A stretch of DNA of 64,000 nt from Notolepis coatsorum. Taxonomy: Eukaryota > Chordata > Actinopteri > Aulopiformes > Paralepididae. Below the pieces are notes generated by a model, which was not told the origin of the DNA, made no database searches, and saw nothing but the letters and a program-made list of their open reading frames with translations. Location of the stretch: contig OZ020598.1 of NCBI GenBank assembly GCA_963971535.1, positions 93,813,492-93,877,491 on the forward strand. Reading direction: 5' to 3'. Positions 1 to 12,013 of the stretch are shown here, in pieces (the stretch's first letter is position 1; each line of letters opens with the position of its first letter). A program made the translations under genes and the position numbers.

Positions 1-183
1 TTTCCCCTATGCAGTATGGACCTAAAGGAGTATCCCTATATGCAGTATGGACCTAAAGGAGTATCCCTATGCAGTATGGACCTAAAGGAATATCCCTATG
101 CAGTATGGACCTAAAGGAATATCCCTATGCAATATGTACCTAAAGAAGTATCCCTGTGCAATATGGACCTAAAGAAGCATCCC
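1..183. repeat. 29-30 bp minisatellite, left part
   Basis: Tandem copies of a unit built around GCAGTATGGACCTAAAGGAG, 29-31 bp long, with slight drift (gcaatatg, aaagaag). The array stops where a LINE begins at about 180 and resumes at about 1701, so it is one array split by an insertion. Confidence 0.9.
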
Positions 184-1701
184 TTAACAATTACAGACCA
201 ATCTCAAAGTTGTGTGTTTTAGCCAAAGTCCTTGAGAAACTAATAAGTGAGCAGCTAAAAGATTTCTTAGACTCACATAGCCTGCTTTCCAAGAACAGTC
301 AGGTTTCAGAAAGAAGCACAGCACGATCACTGCTACTCTTAAAGTAGTCAATGATGTCATTGAATCACTGGATTCCAATAAATACTGTGCAGCTCTGTTC
401 CTAGACTTATCCAAAGCCTTTGATACGGTTGACCATGCCATTTTATCGAAGTGTCTACATAAAATTGGTTTATCTAGACAGGCTGTAGAGTGGTTTTCAA
501 ATTACCTGACGGATAGATCACAGTGTGTACAGTCTGCTGGTTTATCATCATATTTCCTCCCTGTACTTAAGGGTGTACCACAAGGTTCCATACTGGGACC
601 TCTACTCTTCTCCATATATGTAAATTATCTTTGTATCAACCTGTCTAATGCTGCTTACCATTTCTATGCTGATGACACAGTAATTTATTGCTCATCTCCC
701 AGTGTTGTGCAAACGATGGAGTTCTTGCAATCTGCCTTTGACATTGTTCAGTCACATCTTACCCAGCTTAAGCTAGTGTTAAATGCTGGCAAATCAAAGT
801 TTATGCTCTTCTCAAATGGGAAGAGACTCCCAGCTGATCTTCCCACACTTGTTACTGCTGGAGGGACTGACATCGAAAGGGTTGCTTCCTACAAATATCT
901 AGGCATTACAGTGGACGAGAACCTTACGTTTAAATCTCACATAGACAAACTTGTGTCAAAGCTGAAGCTTAAACTCGGCTTCTTTTTCAGAAACAGGTCC
1001 TGTTTTTCACTTAAAGTGAGAAGTCACCTGATTTCGACCACCTTCTTACCACTACTCGATTATGGTGACTTACTCTATATGTATGCACCTGATCAGTACC
1101 TTAGAAAGCTTGATACTGTGTACCATTCTGCCTTACGCTTTGTCACGGGATGTGGAAATCGAGTGCACCATTGCACCCTATATACCATTGCAAGTTATCC
1201 ATCTCTACAAATACGGCGATTTTCTCGATGGCTCTCTCTGGTGCACAAAGCTCTGCTTAAACTGGTTCCCTCGTACCTAAGTGTGCTTCTGTGCACAAAG
1301 CAATATAAGTATGCCCTTCGTTCTCAAGCTGTTCTAACACTGGAAGTTCCCCATATGAGAACTGAATTGGGAAAAAGGGCTTTTAAATATGCTGCTCCTT
1401 CATCTTGGAACAAGATACAGGACAGGAGGACCTAAAATTACCAGGACTGGTCACCCTCGGAGAATTCAAAGCCATTTTAAAATCCCTTGGTCAGTGCAAC
1501 TGTGTTTGATCATTTGCCTGTTTGATAACTTGCCTGAAATTGGAGCTTGATGTAAATGTTTTATTTGTATTTTATTGTGATGTTCTTTTTTATGTTGAAA
1601 CTTTCTGCTGCCTTGCTTGGCCAGATCGCTCTTGAAAAAGAGATTTTAATCTCAATGATGCTTATCTGGTTAAATAAAGGATTTGATTGATTGATTGATT
1701 G
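180..1701 (+). mobile_element. 5'-truncated LINE (CR1/L2-type non-LTR retrotransposon) inserted in the minisatellite
   Basis: A LINE fragment starting in the reverse transcriptase fingers (NNYRPIS, then VLEKLI) and running to a 3' end with the phrase aaaaagagattttaatctca, a TTAAATAAAGG signal and a short (TGAT)n tail. That kind of 3' end is what I know from fish L2-type elements. Minisatellite units flank both sides, so a target-site duplication cannot be told apart from the repeat itself. Family assignment within the CR1/L2/Rex group is inference. Confidence 0.8.
306..1435 (+). pseudogene. LINE reverse transcriptase, C-terminal part (frameshifted remnant)
   Basis: This is the reverse transcriptase of the LINE at 180-1701. 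It would copy the element's RNA at a nicked target site. In one frame from about 306 I see the domain A block (LDLSKAFDTVDH), the block GVPQGSILGPLLF, the catalytic FYADD box near 664-676, and then the thumb and C-terminal region ending in APSSWNKIQ before a stop at 1433-1435. Upstream, the NNYRPIS block at about 184-300 is in another frame, so there is a frameshift near 305-315. The endonuclease domain and any ORF1 are missing through 5' truncation. The copy cannot be autonomous. Confidence 0.8.
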
Positions 1702-2095
1702 GACCTAAAGGAGTATCCCTATGCAGTATGGACATCGAGAAGTACCCCTACGCAGAATGGTCCTAAAGAAGTACCCCTAAGCAGTATGGACCCCCTCGAG
1801 TTTAAAAAAAAAGTATCCCTAAGCATTATGGACCTAAATAAGTACCCCTAAGCAGTATGGACCTTGTTATATTTTTAAGGAAGTATGTAGTATGGACCTA
1901 GAGAAATACCCCTATGCAGTATGGTCCTAAAGAAGTATCCCTAAGGAGTATGGACTCCCTAGTGTTTTAAAAAAGTATCCCTAAGCATTATGGACTTAAA
2001 TAAGTACCCCTATGCAGTATGGACCTAATTAAGTACCCCTATGCCGTATGGACTTAGAGAAGTACCCCTATGCAGTATGGACCTTGTTGTGTATT
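1702..2095. repeat. 29-30 bp minisatellite, right part (degenerate)
   Basis: The same units as at 1-183 continue after the LINE, more diverged, with several units expanded by short insertions (tttaaaaaaaaag, ttgttatatttttaagg). Confidence 0.85.
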
Positions 2096-2394
2096 AAAGA
2101 AGCACTTTTAAATGTTTTCGCCCTGCCTCTGGTCAGGTCTGCCGTCACCAGTGCTCCCCAGCCTGTGTAATAAAGGTGGTGAGTACACAGACGTGTGGAG
2201 TTAGTGGACTGTATCACACTGACGTAAGCAACCAAATCTCGTACATTTTTTTTTATATATATATAAAAATGAAAGAAACTGGTAATTTACAGTAATAAAA
2301 ACCTGTATTTACGAGGGTGAGAAAGAAAGCAGGAGATTTAGCAACACGTCAAGTTTTCAGCGCCACATATCACACTGTGATGGTCAGGGTACGA
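2096..2394. other. Intergenic, nothing recognised
   Basis: No coding signal, RNA gene or recognisable repeat was seen apart from a short (TA)n stretch near 2252-2266. Confidence 0.5.
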
Positions 2395-2638
2395 GTAGAG
2401 GAGATGGAGGGAGAGAGAGAGAGAGAATAGAAGATACAGAGAAGAGAGAGGGACAGGAAGAGGAAGAGAGAAAGGCTGAATACATAAAAGAGAGAAAGAA
2501 GAAGGGAAGAGAGATAAGAGAGGGAAAGAGTGGGAGGGAATAGACAGGAAGAAAGACAGCAAAGGAGACAGAAAGAAAAAGAGGCAGATAGAAAGAGAAA
2601 GAGATGGACAGAAAGACAGAGAAGGGGACAGGAAGAGA

Positions 2639-2723
<85 letters not shown>

Positions 2724-2815
2724 ACACAAAGGAGCAAAAGGAGAGAAAGAAATAGTGAGAGAGTAAGGGAAATGGAGGAAAAGAAAGAGAGGGGGGGAGA
2801 GCAAGAATGAAATAT
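2395..2815. repeat. Purine tract with pure (GA)n core
   Basis: About 420 bp of almost pure purine, with an uninterrupted (GA)n core at about 2643-2718 and G runs at 2790-2800 and 2819-2830. Long reading frames across it encode only repeated SL or ER and are not genes. Such tracts can form triplex DNA. Confidence 0.95.
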
Positions 2816-2830
2816 AATGGGGGGGGGGGG

Positions 2831-3276
2831 CTTACAACATGAGGTCATGCCTAAAGTGTTAGCGTAACATTAGCGTTAAGTGCTCATAAAAGTGCTACTT
2901 TCTGTTTTGAATTACCTCCCTCCCTGCTGCAGAGAGAGACACAGTTAATAGTTCAGTTGTTATTTTGTATTTTAGTTGTTTGTTTGCCCTGAGTGGTGTT
3001 GTCTGTGTAGTATCAGTGAATCTGATACTCTGTACTCTGTGATACTTGCGTTGGTGTTAACCCAACTGTACCCTTTTTGGCAGAATTACCAGATGGCGCT
3101 CTTGAACCGCTAGAGAGTTGAGTGGAGCTTTGCAGTATATCTCAGGGCCCCGGAGGGGAAATATGATTTCGATCACAGATTTTTGAAATATTGATATCAA
3201 AGACGAGTTACGGCGTCTTCGGCAGAATGAGCATGGCTAGGAATGACGTCTAAACACGTCATCGGCGATTAAAGTG
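2831..3276. other. Intergenic, possible decayed TTAA-type MITE
   Basis: No gene seen. The stretch ends in cggcgattaaagtgTTAA (to about 3277), which resembles the ends of TTAA-targeting fish MITEs, and a TTAA also occurs at about 3057. The two ends match poorly, so this is only a suspicion. Confidence 0.25.
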
Positions 3277-3390
3277 TTAAGGGGATGCAGACCAGAGAAA
3301 GACTTTCGTCTTGTTTACATCAGGGTCCCCCATTTTCAATTCATCATAACATATATGACATACATGACATACAGATAGACAGTACTGCTA
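3277..3390 (-). mobile_element. LINE 3'-end fragment (same family as the LINE at 23235-34760)
   Basis: Contains the marker block TTAAGGGGATGCAGACC followed by cagggtcccccattttcaat, which recurs at 17375-17471, 17591-17720, 23290-23410, 51224-51410 and 60968-61100. In the long copy this block is the 3' UTR of a minus-strand LINE. Confidence 0.8.
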
Positions 3391-4860
3391 CATCTTTTTT
3401 TTTATTTTATTTTTTATTAAAACAAGACAACACAATAACCACAATAACAATACACAGAACTTCACAGGGAAATAACAGAAACAATAATAATACAGAAATA
3501 ACAAATTATAAAGACAAAAAAAAGAAAACAGAGTACAACCTTTTAAAATGTAAAGGGGTACTATCTAATAAATGGCCTTTCCCAGTATTCAGCACCGTTT
3601 CCCGGCCGTGTGGCCCTATATTAATAAAACTTATATCTCTAATTCTCAAAAAGGCCCATTCTTCCAATTCACCTCACAACATTCACCCTCACCGAGTCAT
3701 CACAAAATGTGCATATCAGCGATGTCAGAGATTTCCCAGCTGCATAACAATGTGGCAGATGCCACCGGGTCACACAGTGGTTGGAGCCCAGCCTCAAAAC
3801 GGCCTAAGGTCCTGAGGTAGAAAAACGCAGCTTTTGAGTACCCGACTAGAAAAACAAAACAATGAACCTTCTTGAAAAACAAAAACCTACAGAGGTGTTC
3901 CATAGACACACAGGAACCGTGTAAAAGTGTCCAAATAGTGAAGAAATAGCAAAATAGCTCCCCCCCAATAAAATCCCCCAGTTAAAGTCAAGAGGACAAC
4001 ACAAAAGACAAGACAGACAAGACATTTCCTCCTCCCCCTCCCACGAGACCGTCGGACTCCCCCGAACAAGCACCCCAACCCCGCTCAGCCGCACACGGCG
4101 GTCCTGACCTTCTCAGCTGCTGCGAACCACAGGTCAATCCCAGCCTGCCCCACCCCAATCATCCGCGCCGTGGATATCTCAAGATAAATCACATCCAACA
4201 GTGTTAGGGACCAGTTAATCACTGTGAGCTTCTCAGGCTCCTTCCATCTCAATGCTATTAGCTTCTTCGCTGCTGTGACGCCCGCTAGGACAACCCTTTT
4301 TTGTTGTACGGACGCGGGTAGTGTTGTTATATCGTTCAGGAGTAGCGTAACAGCTGTGAATGGGATAGTTAAGCCACACAGATCTGAAAGTTTGTCTGTT
4401 ATTGACCTCCAGAAGCGAGCTACTGGTGGGCAATCCCAATACATATGCATATAAGTGCCAGTGGCCCTTTGAGAGCACAAAGTGCACCGAGAGTCGGTTA
4501 CCAGTCCCATAGCAAATAGCTTCCTAGGTGTAAGATAGGTCCTATGAATATAATTAAAATTAATTTTCTGGTGATTGGGGTTGCGGGAAGACAATGCCAC
4601 ATTTGCCCAAACATCATCCCAGTCAAACTCGGGGTCCAACTCCGGGATATCCCCACGCCAGATTGTATCCAATGATAAATTTTTATACATGGATTGAATT
4701 AAGAGCGTATAAAAGTCTGAGACAAACCCTCTGGAGGTCGTCCTGTCCACTATGAGCCTGAGGAAGGGGTGTGGTTGCAAAGCTTGAGCCCACGGCACGC
4801 CATGCACCCTCAGCGCTGACCTTAGTTGAAGGTAAAGAAAGAAGGACTCGCCGGGAAGAT
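3391..4860 (-). mobile_element. L1-like LINE 3' fragment with A-rich tail
   Basis: A minus-strand LINE 3' portion. The ORF2 C-terminal part lies at 4085-4860, followed by about 690 bp of 3' UTR and an A-rich tail (seen as T-rich plus strand at 3391-3418). It abuts the LINE fragment at 3277-3390, so it probably inserted there. The 5' side joins a SINE fragment at about 4860. Confidence 0.7.
4085..4860 (-). pseudogene. L1-like ORF2 C-terminal region
   Basis: About 258 residues of open frame that I recognise as the post-RT C-terminal part of fish L1/Tx1-like ORF2. It has the block INFNYIHRTYLTPRKL, followed by a CTLC...GTYMHMYWDCP...FW pattern typical of the C-terminal cysteine motif. The apparent N-terminus (MSLSKTH) is read-in from the neighbouring SINE fragment (tgtccttgagcaagacac), not native. 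RT and endonuclease domains are absent, so this is a dead 5'-truncated copy. Confidence 0.75.
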
Positions 4861-4926
4861 GTGTCTTGCTCAAGGACACTTTGACACGCTGCCCGGGAGG
4901 AGCGGGAATCGAACCAGGAACCTCTG
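4858..4926 (-). mobile_element. tRNA-headed SINE fragment
   Basis: Read on the minus strand it carries a B-box-like GGTTCGATTCC and then the text tgtccttgagcaagacac. Both are shared with the longer copy at 40026-40312. Only the head is present. Confidence 0.65.
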
Positions 4927-6002
4927 GTCAGGTTATAGGCTAGGCTAGGTCAGGTTATAGGCTAGGTCAGGTTATAGGCTAGGCTAGGTCAGGCTATAGG
5001 CTAGGTCAGGTTATAGGCTAGGCTAGGTCAGGCTATAGGCTAGCTAGGCTAGGTCAGGCTATAGGCTAGCTAGGCTAGGTCAGGCTATAGGCTAGCTAGG
5101 CTAGGTCAGGCTATAGGCTAGCTAGGCTAGGTCAGGCTATAGGCTAGCTAGGCTAGGTCAGGCTATAGGCTAGCTAGGCTAGGTCAGGCTATAGGCTAGC
5201 TAGGCTAGGTCAGGCTATAGGCTAGCTAGGCTAGGTCAGGCTATAGGCTAGCTAGGCTAGGTCAGGCTATAGGCTAGCTAGGCTAGGTCAGGCTATAGGC
5301 TAGCTAGGCTAGGTCAGGCTATAGGCTAGCTAGGCTAGGTCAGGCTATAGGCTAGCTAGGCTAGGTCAGGTTATAGGCTAGGTTAGGTCAGGTTATAGGT
5401 CAGGCTATAGGCTAGCTAGGCTAGGTCAGGTTATAGGCTAGGTTAGGTCAGGTTATAGGTTAGGTCAGGTTATAGGCTAGGTCAGGTTATAGGTCAGGCT
5501 ATAGGCTAGCTAGGCTAGGTCAGGTTATAGGCTAGCTAGGCTAGGTCAGGCTATAGGCTAGCTAGGCTAGGTCAGGCTATAGGCTAGCTAGGCTAGGTCA
5601 GGCTATAAGCTAGCTAGGCTAGGTCAGGTTATAGGCTAGGTTAGGTCAGGTTATAGGTTAGGTCAGGCTATAGGCTAGCTAGGCTAGGTCAGGTTATAGG
5701 CTAGGTTAGGTCAGGTTATAGGTTAGGTCAGGTTATAGGCTAGGTCAGGTTATAGGCTAGGTTATAGGCTAGCTAGGCTAGGTCAGGTTATAGGCTAGCT
5801 AGGCTAGGTCAGGTTATAGGCTAGGTCAGGCTATAGGTCAGGCTAGGTCAGCTTATAGGCTAGGTCAGGTTATATGCTAGGTCAGGTTATATGCTAGGTC
5901 AAGCTATAGGTTAGGTCAGGTTATAGGCTAAGTCAGGCTATAGGCTAGGTCAGGTTAGGTCAGGTTATAGGCTAGGCTAGGTCAGGCTAAGTCAGGTTAG
6001 GT
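4927..6002. repeat. 26-bp minisatellite
   Basis: About 1.07 kb of tandem GCTAGCTAGGCTAGGTCAGG-CTATAG units (26 bp). They are very uniform at about 5030-5360 and mixed with shorter variants (ggttataggctaggtca) on both edges. No open frame. Confidence 0.95.
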
Positions 6003-6172
6003 TCTGCTCTGTTGTTCTGTGCCATTCCATGCTTTTACAGCCGGTTCCATTACATTCCCTATACAGGTTTATTTCCCAGGCCTGTGCTAAATATTCCCCC
6101 TTACCTTAACGAGTCCCCTCGGACACTGGGTGTGCAGTAGCAGAGTGTATGTGTGTTTGTTCATACTGGTAT

Positions 6173-6211
6173 GTACAAATGTATGTATGTGTGTGTGTGT
6201 GTGTGTGTGTA
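6173..6211. repeat. (GT)n microsatellite
   Basis: Short GT tract, preceded by (ATGT)n-like sequence. Confidence 0.85.
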
Positions 6212-6394
6212 TAATAATGCAGGACCTGTTGCAGAGGTCTTTATTCGGCATGCAACGACACTCAATGTTTTAGTGGTACACACAGCGGTTAGTTTAGCAC
6301 ACACACCGGAACACACACGCATGCATTGTCTTTTTAGGATCGCCGATGCGATTTGTCTCTGCGATTAACCCATCCCGTCGTCCTTCCCCCCCAA

Positions 6395-6704
6395 GGGCAG
6401 CCGGGAGCAGACAGGCATCAACGTGAGCCGCGCCAGGGGACCAATCCAAGTGCTCCTGTCCGTCTTCGTCAAGGACGCCACAGCGTTAGCGATCTGTTGT
6501 TGTGCATGTTTTTCCATTGGGTTTATCTTATCGGGGGGAAACCCTTGCAAGCACGGGGAGAACATGCAAACTCCACACAGAAAGGCCTGGGAGATACCCC
6601 ACCTGGGTACCTGGCATCATGGAAACCTGGTCCCCAAGCGGGAATCGAACCCTGGACCTTCTTGCTGTGAGGCGACAGTGTTAACCACTACACCACCGTG
6701 CCGC
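6395..6704 (-). mobile_element. V-SINE (DANA-like) tRNA-derived SINE
   Basis: On the minus strand it starts CGGCACGGTGGTGTAGTGG, an A-box region, then the B-box GGTTCGATTCC at about 6643-6653, then the conserved V-SINE central block TGTGTGGAGTTTGCATGTTC at about 6563-6590. This is the arrangement I know from zebrafish DANA and other V-SINEs. Reading frames through it are not genes. Confidence 0.8.
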
Positions 6705-6872
6705 ATAAAATATCAGGGGAGAGCGCGAACGCAGTCCCCCACTACCAGAAATTATGCAATCGAGATTTCTACATTTGAGAAATTCGCATAGGTCAGCACA
6801 GCCGGAGTGCAATGGCTGAGCCTCGCCATGGGTGAACCACCTTCTTGATCATGGTATCTCCCTTGCCAGGTA

Positions 6873-7119
<247 letters not shown>

Positions 7120-7218
7120 TGTGGGCATGTGCATTTCAGGATACTACCTGGCATCCAGATGTGGAAGATGAGAAACATAAAATGTTTAAGAAGGACAGGA
7201 CAGTTATAATAGCACTAC

Positions 7219-7580
<362 letters not shown>

Positions 7581-8892
7581 ACCGCCAGAAGGGGGGCTAT
7601 GTGAGACTGTTGTTCATTGAGTACAGCTCAGCGTTCAACACCATAGTCCCCACCAGACTGGTGGACAAGCTGATCGAGCTGGGTCTGAGCTCCGCTCTGA
7701 GCGCCTGGATACTGGACTTTCTGAGCGAAAGGCCCCAGGCGGTCAGGGTGGGGGGTCAGACCTCCAACACCATCACCCTGAGCATCGGGTCCCCCCAGGG
7801 CTGTGTTCTGAGCCCCCTGCTGTATTCACTATACACACACGACTGTGTGCCCAAGTTCAGCTCCAACTCCATAGTGAAGTTTGCGGACGACACAGTGGTG
7901 GTGGGGCTGATCTCGGACAACGACGAGAAGGCCTACCGGGAGGAGGTTGAGGTACTGGAACGCTGGTGCCAGGACAACAGCCTGCTCCTGAACATTGGTA
8001 AAACCAAGGAGCTGATCGTGGATTATAGGAGAGGACAGCAGGAGACACATACACCACTGAGGATAAACGGGGCTACCGTGGACAGGGTGAGCAGCTTTAA
8101 GTACCTGAGGGTCCACATCTCAGAGGATCTGACATGGACAACACACATAGACTCAGTCGTAAAAAAGGCGAAGCAGCACCTCTACCACCTGCGACAGTTA
8201 AGGAAGTTCAGAGTATCTGGGAAGATAGTCCAGTCCTTCTACTCCGGAGCTGTAGAGAGCATCTTGACTGGAAACATCACCACCCCTGCAGGTTCTATAC
8301 AACAAGAGGTGCAAATCCAGAGCCGGCAGAATAATGAAAGACCCTCACCACCCCAACAAACGCCTGCGAACACCAGCTACTAGGACAGAGAGACTTCGGC
8401 TCAGCTTCTTCCCCCAGGCCATCAGAGCCTTGAACACTGAACTCTCCACACACAAGCACACATGAGCACACACACGACACACACACTGCACACGCTCACA
8501 CACTAGCAGCCACTTTAACGTGAGCAAGCACACACTCATGCTGCACACGCCCACACTTATGGCCACTAAGGAAAGGTCACTTTAAGAATAGTATAGTATA
8601 ACTTGAGATTGTATAATATAGCATGTACATAAAGACCCAGTGCCTCATCCGTAGCTAACAGTGTATTGCACTACCACAGGACCTAGCATGTCCTACCATG
8701 CTCTGTAAATAACTTATGTACATATACCGATATGCCATACTCTGTTTACTTGTTTTATTGCACAATGTCGTTCTATTGGATTCTATTATATGTTATTACT
8801 ATTGTATTATGCACATTGTTGTGGGCAAGACCACCCGCATTTCATTGTATACTAGTATGCCGTGACAAATAAAACTCTTGACTTGACTTGAC
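7581..8892 (+). mobile_element. 5'-truncated LINE with (ACTTG)n tail, nested in (AGT)n
   Basis: Starts just before RT domain A and ends aataaaactcttgACTTGACTTGACT. A second copy in reverse lies at 50797-51866 and shares both the coding part and the 3' UTR (gcatgtacataaagacccag, tatgccgtgacaaataaaac). AGT repeats abut both ends. It belongs to the abundant fish Rex/L2-like non-LTR elements; the exact clade is not certain. Confidence 0.85.
7601..8383 (+). pseudogene. LINE reverse transcriptase with two internal deletions
   Basis: RT remnant with domain A ([10 protein letters not shown]), [20 protein letters not shown], catalytic FADD near 7882-7893, and [11 protein letters not shown]. Compared with the reverse copy at 51434-51754 it has lost about 85-90 bp at about 8281 and about 30 bp at about 8360, so the C-terminal frame is scrambled. 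The first deletion lies between short matching ACCAC-like ends. The N-terminal endonuclease is absent. Non-functional. Confidence 0.85.
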
Positions 8893-9176
<284 letters not shown>

Positions 9177-9370
9177 CATACACAAGTCTGAGACACAATC
9201 TCACACACACACACTCATATATCTCTGAGACACATTCTCTCACAGGCACCTTGGAGAAGGATGGTATCCCGTTATAATTGCAACATATGCTTACATTACA
9301 GATGGAGGTTGGCATCATGTAAGCAAGAGGTGAAATATTTCTCCCATGCCATATGTACGTGTGTATATAG

Positions 9371-10388
9371 TAGGGATGCTCGATATTGGCTTTTTTACCG
9401 ATACCGATATACCGATATTGTCCAACTCTTAATTTCCAATACCGATATCAACCGATACCGATATATGCAGGGTTTCCCCCCCCCAAAAAAACGGAATAAT
9501 TTCAGGTAATTATAATAATAACTTTATTTGTATAGCACTTTTCATACAGAGGTTGCAGTTCAAAGTGCTTCACAACAGTAAAAAATACAGGCATAAGCGG
9601 GCATAAAAAGATAGACAGGTAGCGAGGTATGGCAAATCACAGTGTTTCACATTAGGATCTAGCATCCCAATAGGCTCTCCGCTTACAGTTTTCAGTAACA
9701 CAAATAGTAAAAATAGTTTAAAATGATTCAGTTTAAAAATAGTCAAAAAATTATAAAATAGAACGGACATAAAAAAAAGACAGGCATGAGCGAGCATAGC
9801 AAGGTATGGCAAATCACAGTGTTTCACATTAGGATCTAGCATCCTAATAGGCTCTCTATTCAGTAATACAAATAATCACAGTGTTTCACATTTGGATCTA
9901 GCAAATAATAAAAATAGTTTAAAATGATTCAGTTTAAAAATAGTCATCAGTAAGAAGTAAAAAGTGCAATAACCGACACATGAATTTGATAGGCAGTGTA
10001 TAAGAGTAGGCAGGGTAAGAATAGTGCAGGTAAATACAAGTTGTGTCAGGATATCCCTGATGTTTCCTCTTGCCACTAGGTGGTAGCAGATATCTATCAG
10101 TGAAATGCCTGAGCAAAGAGATAGGTTTTAAGCTGTCTTTTAAAGATGTCTAGCGAGTTGGCTTCCCTGATGTTTTGGGGTAGTTTGTTCCATAGTTTTG
10201 GGGCATAGTTGATAAAGGCTGCATTACCGATCCTCTTTTGACTGCTTCTGGGAGCCTCTAGTAGTCCAGCAGCTTTGAATGAAAACCGAAAAAAAAAATG
10301 AAAACCGATACCGATATTTTCCGATATCACATTTTAATGCCGATATCGGCCAATAATATCGGTAGGCCGATAATATCGGACATCCCTA
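9371..10388. mobile_element. hAT-type non-autonomous element with 8-bp target duplication
   Basis: Ends TAGGGATG...CATCCCTA. The 8 bp before it (9363-9370, GTATATAG) are repeated right after it (10389-10396), the classic hAT duplication length. The arms are rich in ATATCGG/CCGATA repeats. A LINE fragment occupies about 9507-10285. No transposase seen. Confidence 0.8.
9507..10285 (-). mobile_element. LINE 3' fragment inside the hAT element
   Basis: Minus-strand remnant. The last ORF2 residues (APKLWNKLP...SLDIFKRQLKTYLF) are encoded at about 10100-10285, typical of the C-terminus of CR1/L2 ORF2. A 3' UTR ends in the stretch read on the plus strand as ataactttatttgtatagcac. A block of about 60 bp (tggcaaatcacagtgtttca) is repeated at about 9628, 9808 and 9873, so the UTR has internal duplications. 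Confidence 0.7.
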
Positions 10389-10396
10389 GTATATAG

Positions 10397-10708
10397 GCAT
10401 ATATGCATATTATTATAATTTTTTTGTAAGTATCGTTTAATCTGTTTAGTCTGTTTTTGGTATGTCTGTCTAAGTAATTAGTTTGTTTGTATGTTAAATA
10501 AGAAAACATAAAAAAAGACAAATCGTTAAAATGTTCACTGTTGAAGAAGTGAAATAATTGTAAGATTTGTGCAAAAACATCCATAATAAAAAAAGAAAAG
10601 AATGCCTTGTTGAATGCATCCAGTGAAATTAACAAATCAATGTTAATAGCATAATGTTAAAGAAAGCATAATGTTGTGTTAATTCCACGACAAGAGATAA
10701 TGTATAGT
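10397..10708. other. AT-rich spacer between hAT ends
   Basis: AT-rich, no coding signal. It may be internal sequence of the element whose end is at 10864. Confidence 0.4.
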
Positions 10709-10864
10709 TACCTGAAATTATTTAGTTTTTTTGGGGGGGGGGGAACCCAGCATATATCGGTATCGGTTGATATCGGTATCGGTTGATATCGGTATTGGAA
10801 ATTAAGAGTTGGACAATATCGGTATATCGGATATCGGTAAAGAAGCCAATATCGAACATCCCTA
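10709..10864. repeat. Inverted copy of the hAT left end
   Basis: The reverse complement of this stretch closely follows 9371-9508 (tagggatg, ccgatattgtccaactctta, a C run, aataatttcaggta). It ends CATCCCTA at 10864 but lacks a matching 8-bp duplication with 9363-9370. It could be the true far end of a larger element or part of a second inverted copy. Confidence 0.7.
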
Positions 10865-11065
10865 GATTCTACCTATAAATATGACATTTACATTTTTTGC
10901 AAGTACAATAATACACAAATGAAATGTTTGTTCATACTAAAACCCTCTCTCCATATATATCTCTCTGTTCCTCTCTCTGTATAATCCATCCCTCTTTCTC
11001 TGACTCAAGATTCAAGTTTCTTTATTAGTTGACATGCAAAAATACAGAATACCTTCACATGACTC

Positions 11066-11125
11066 TCTCTCTCCCTATCTGTCTCTCCCCTTATGTCTCT
11101 CAATGTGTCCCTCTCTCTCTGTCCC

Positions 11126-11188
<63 letters not shown>

Positions 11189-11348
11189 ATCTTCATATCT
11201 GTCTCTCTCACTCTCTCTCCATCTCTTTCTCTTTATACTGTATATCTCAATCCATCTCTCTCACTCTTTCTCCCTATCTGTCTCTCCCTTTCTCTCAATT
11301 CAATCAAATTCAATTAAAAAAGGCTCTCTTATTTCCCGTCCATACATA

Positions 11349-11420
<72 letters not shown>
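11066..11420. repeat. (CT)n-rich microsatellites
   Basis: Two pure CT tracts (about 11140-11183 and 11351-11417) inside pyrimidine-rich DNA. Reading frames are poly-SL artefacts. Confidence 0.95.
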
Positions 11421-11421
<1 letters not shown>

Positions 11422-11828
11422 CCTTGAAGTAACAATTTATGTTCATATGGTCAATAGAATTGATATTATCATGTATTTATGATTAATGGATTATTCAACA
11501 TTATCATAGCATTATTCAGAATGGCTAAGCTGAAAACAGACAACAGTTGGCTTGACCGTTGTAACCAACTGAAGTGATCACACACCCACTCCGTCTCGCA
11601 TATACCCCCCCCCTAGAAACCAGTTTCGCCTGATTAACGAGAGACACACACACTAATGCATGTGACAGAGATTAATGCCGTTAACATTTGAGTGACAGAA
11701 ACCCCCATCCCAGAGACTCACACACACCCAGACACCCCCACTCAGCCAGAGACCAAACCAGTTTACCCAGGTAGTGATAAACGAATCACATCACAGCATT
11801 TAGATTTGGTTGAAACACATATAAGCCA

Positions 11829-12013
11829 GGCGGTTAGGTGGCCGAGCGGAGATTGCATTCGTCACCAACCCCGGAGCTGTGAGCTGGATTCGCCTGTTCG
11901 AATCCAGCTCACAGCTCCGGGGTTGTCACCAGCTTGGCTGGCCGTCTGCACTAATACAATTGGCTGTATTAGAGGGTGGGAGAAGCTGGCGCGGTGGGTC
12001 CGGGTCGTTGTAA
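11829..12013 (+). mobile_element. tRNA-headed SINE (AFC-like family), cut by the assembly gap
   Basis: Starts with an A-box-like region (ggttaggtggccgagcgg), then the B-box TTCGAATCC inside a perfect hairpin (11866-11925), then cttggctggccgtctgcactaa-type body shared with the copy at 51943-52430. The 3' part is lost in the gap. Confidence 0.75.
11866..11925. repeat. Perfect 27-bp hairpin in the SINE head
   Basis: Left arm 11866-11892 and right arm 11899-11925 are exact reverse complements around the 6-nt loop CCTGTT. The B-box lies in the right half. In the copy at 51989-52025 the loop text is kept while the stem letters differ but still pair. Confidence 0.95.

Noticed and set aside
2338-2848. 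Long SL/ER-rich frames on both strands
   Set aside because: Encoded by the (GA)n tract; no start or domain support. Same for 11029-11427, 12361-12599 and 14777-15472.
3285-3815. 176-codon plus-strand frame
   Set aside because: Runs through two LINE 3' UTRs in antisense and is low complexity (N/T/I-rich).
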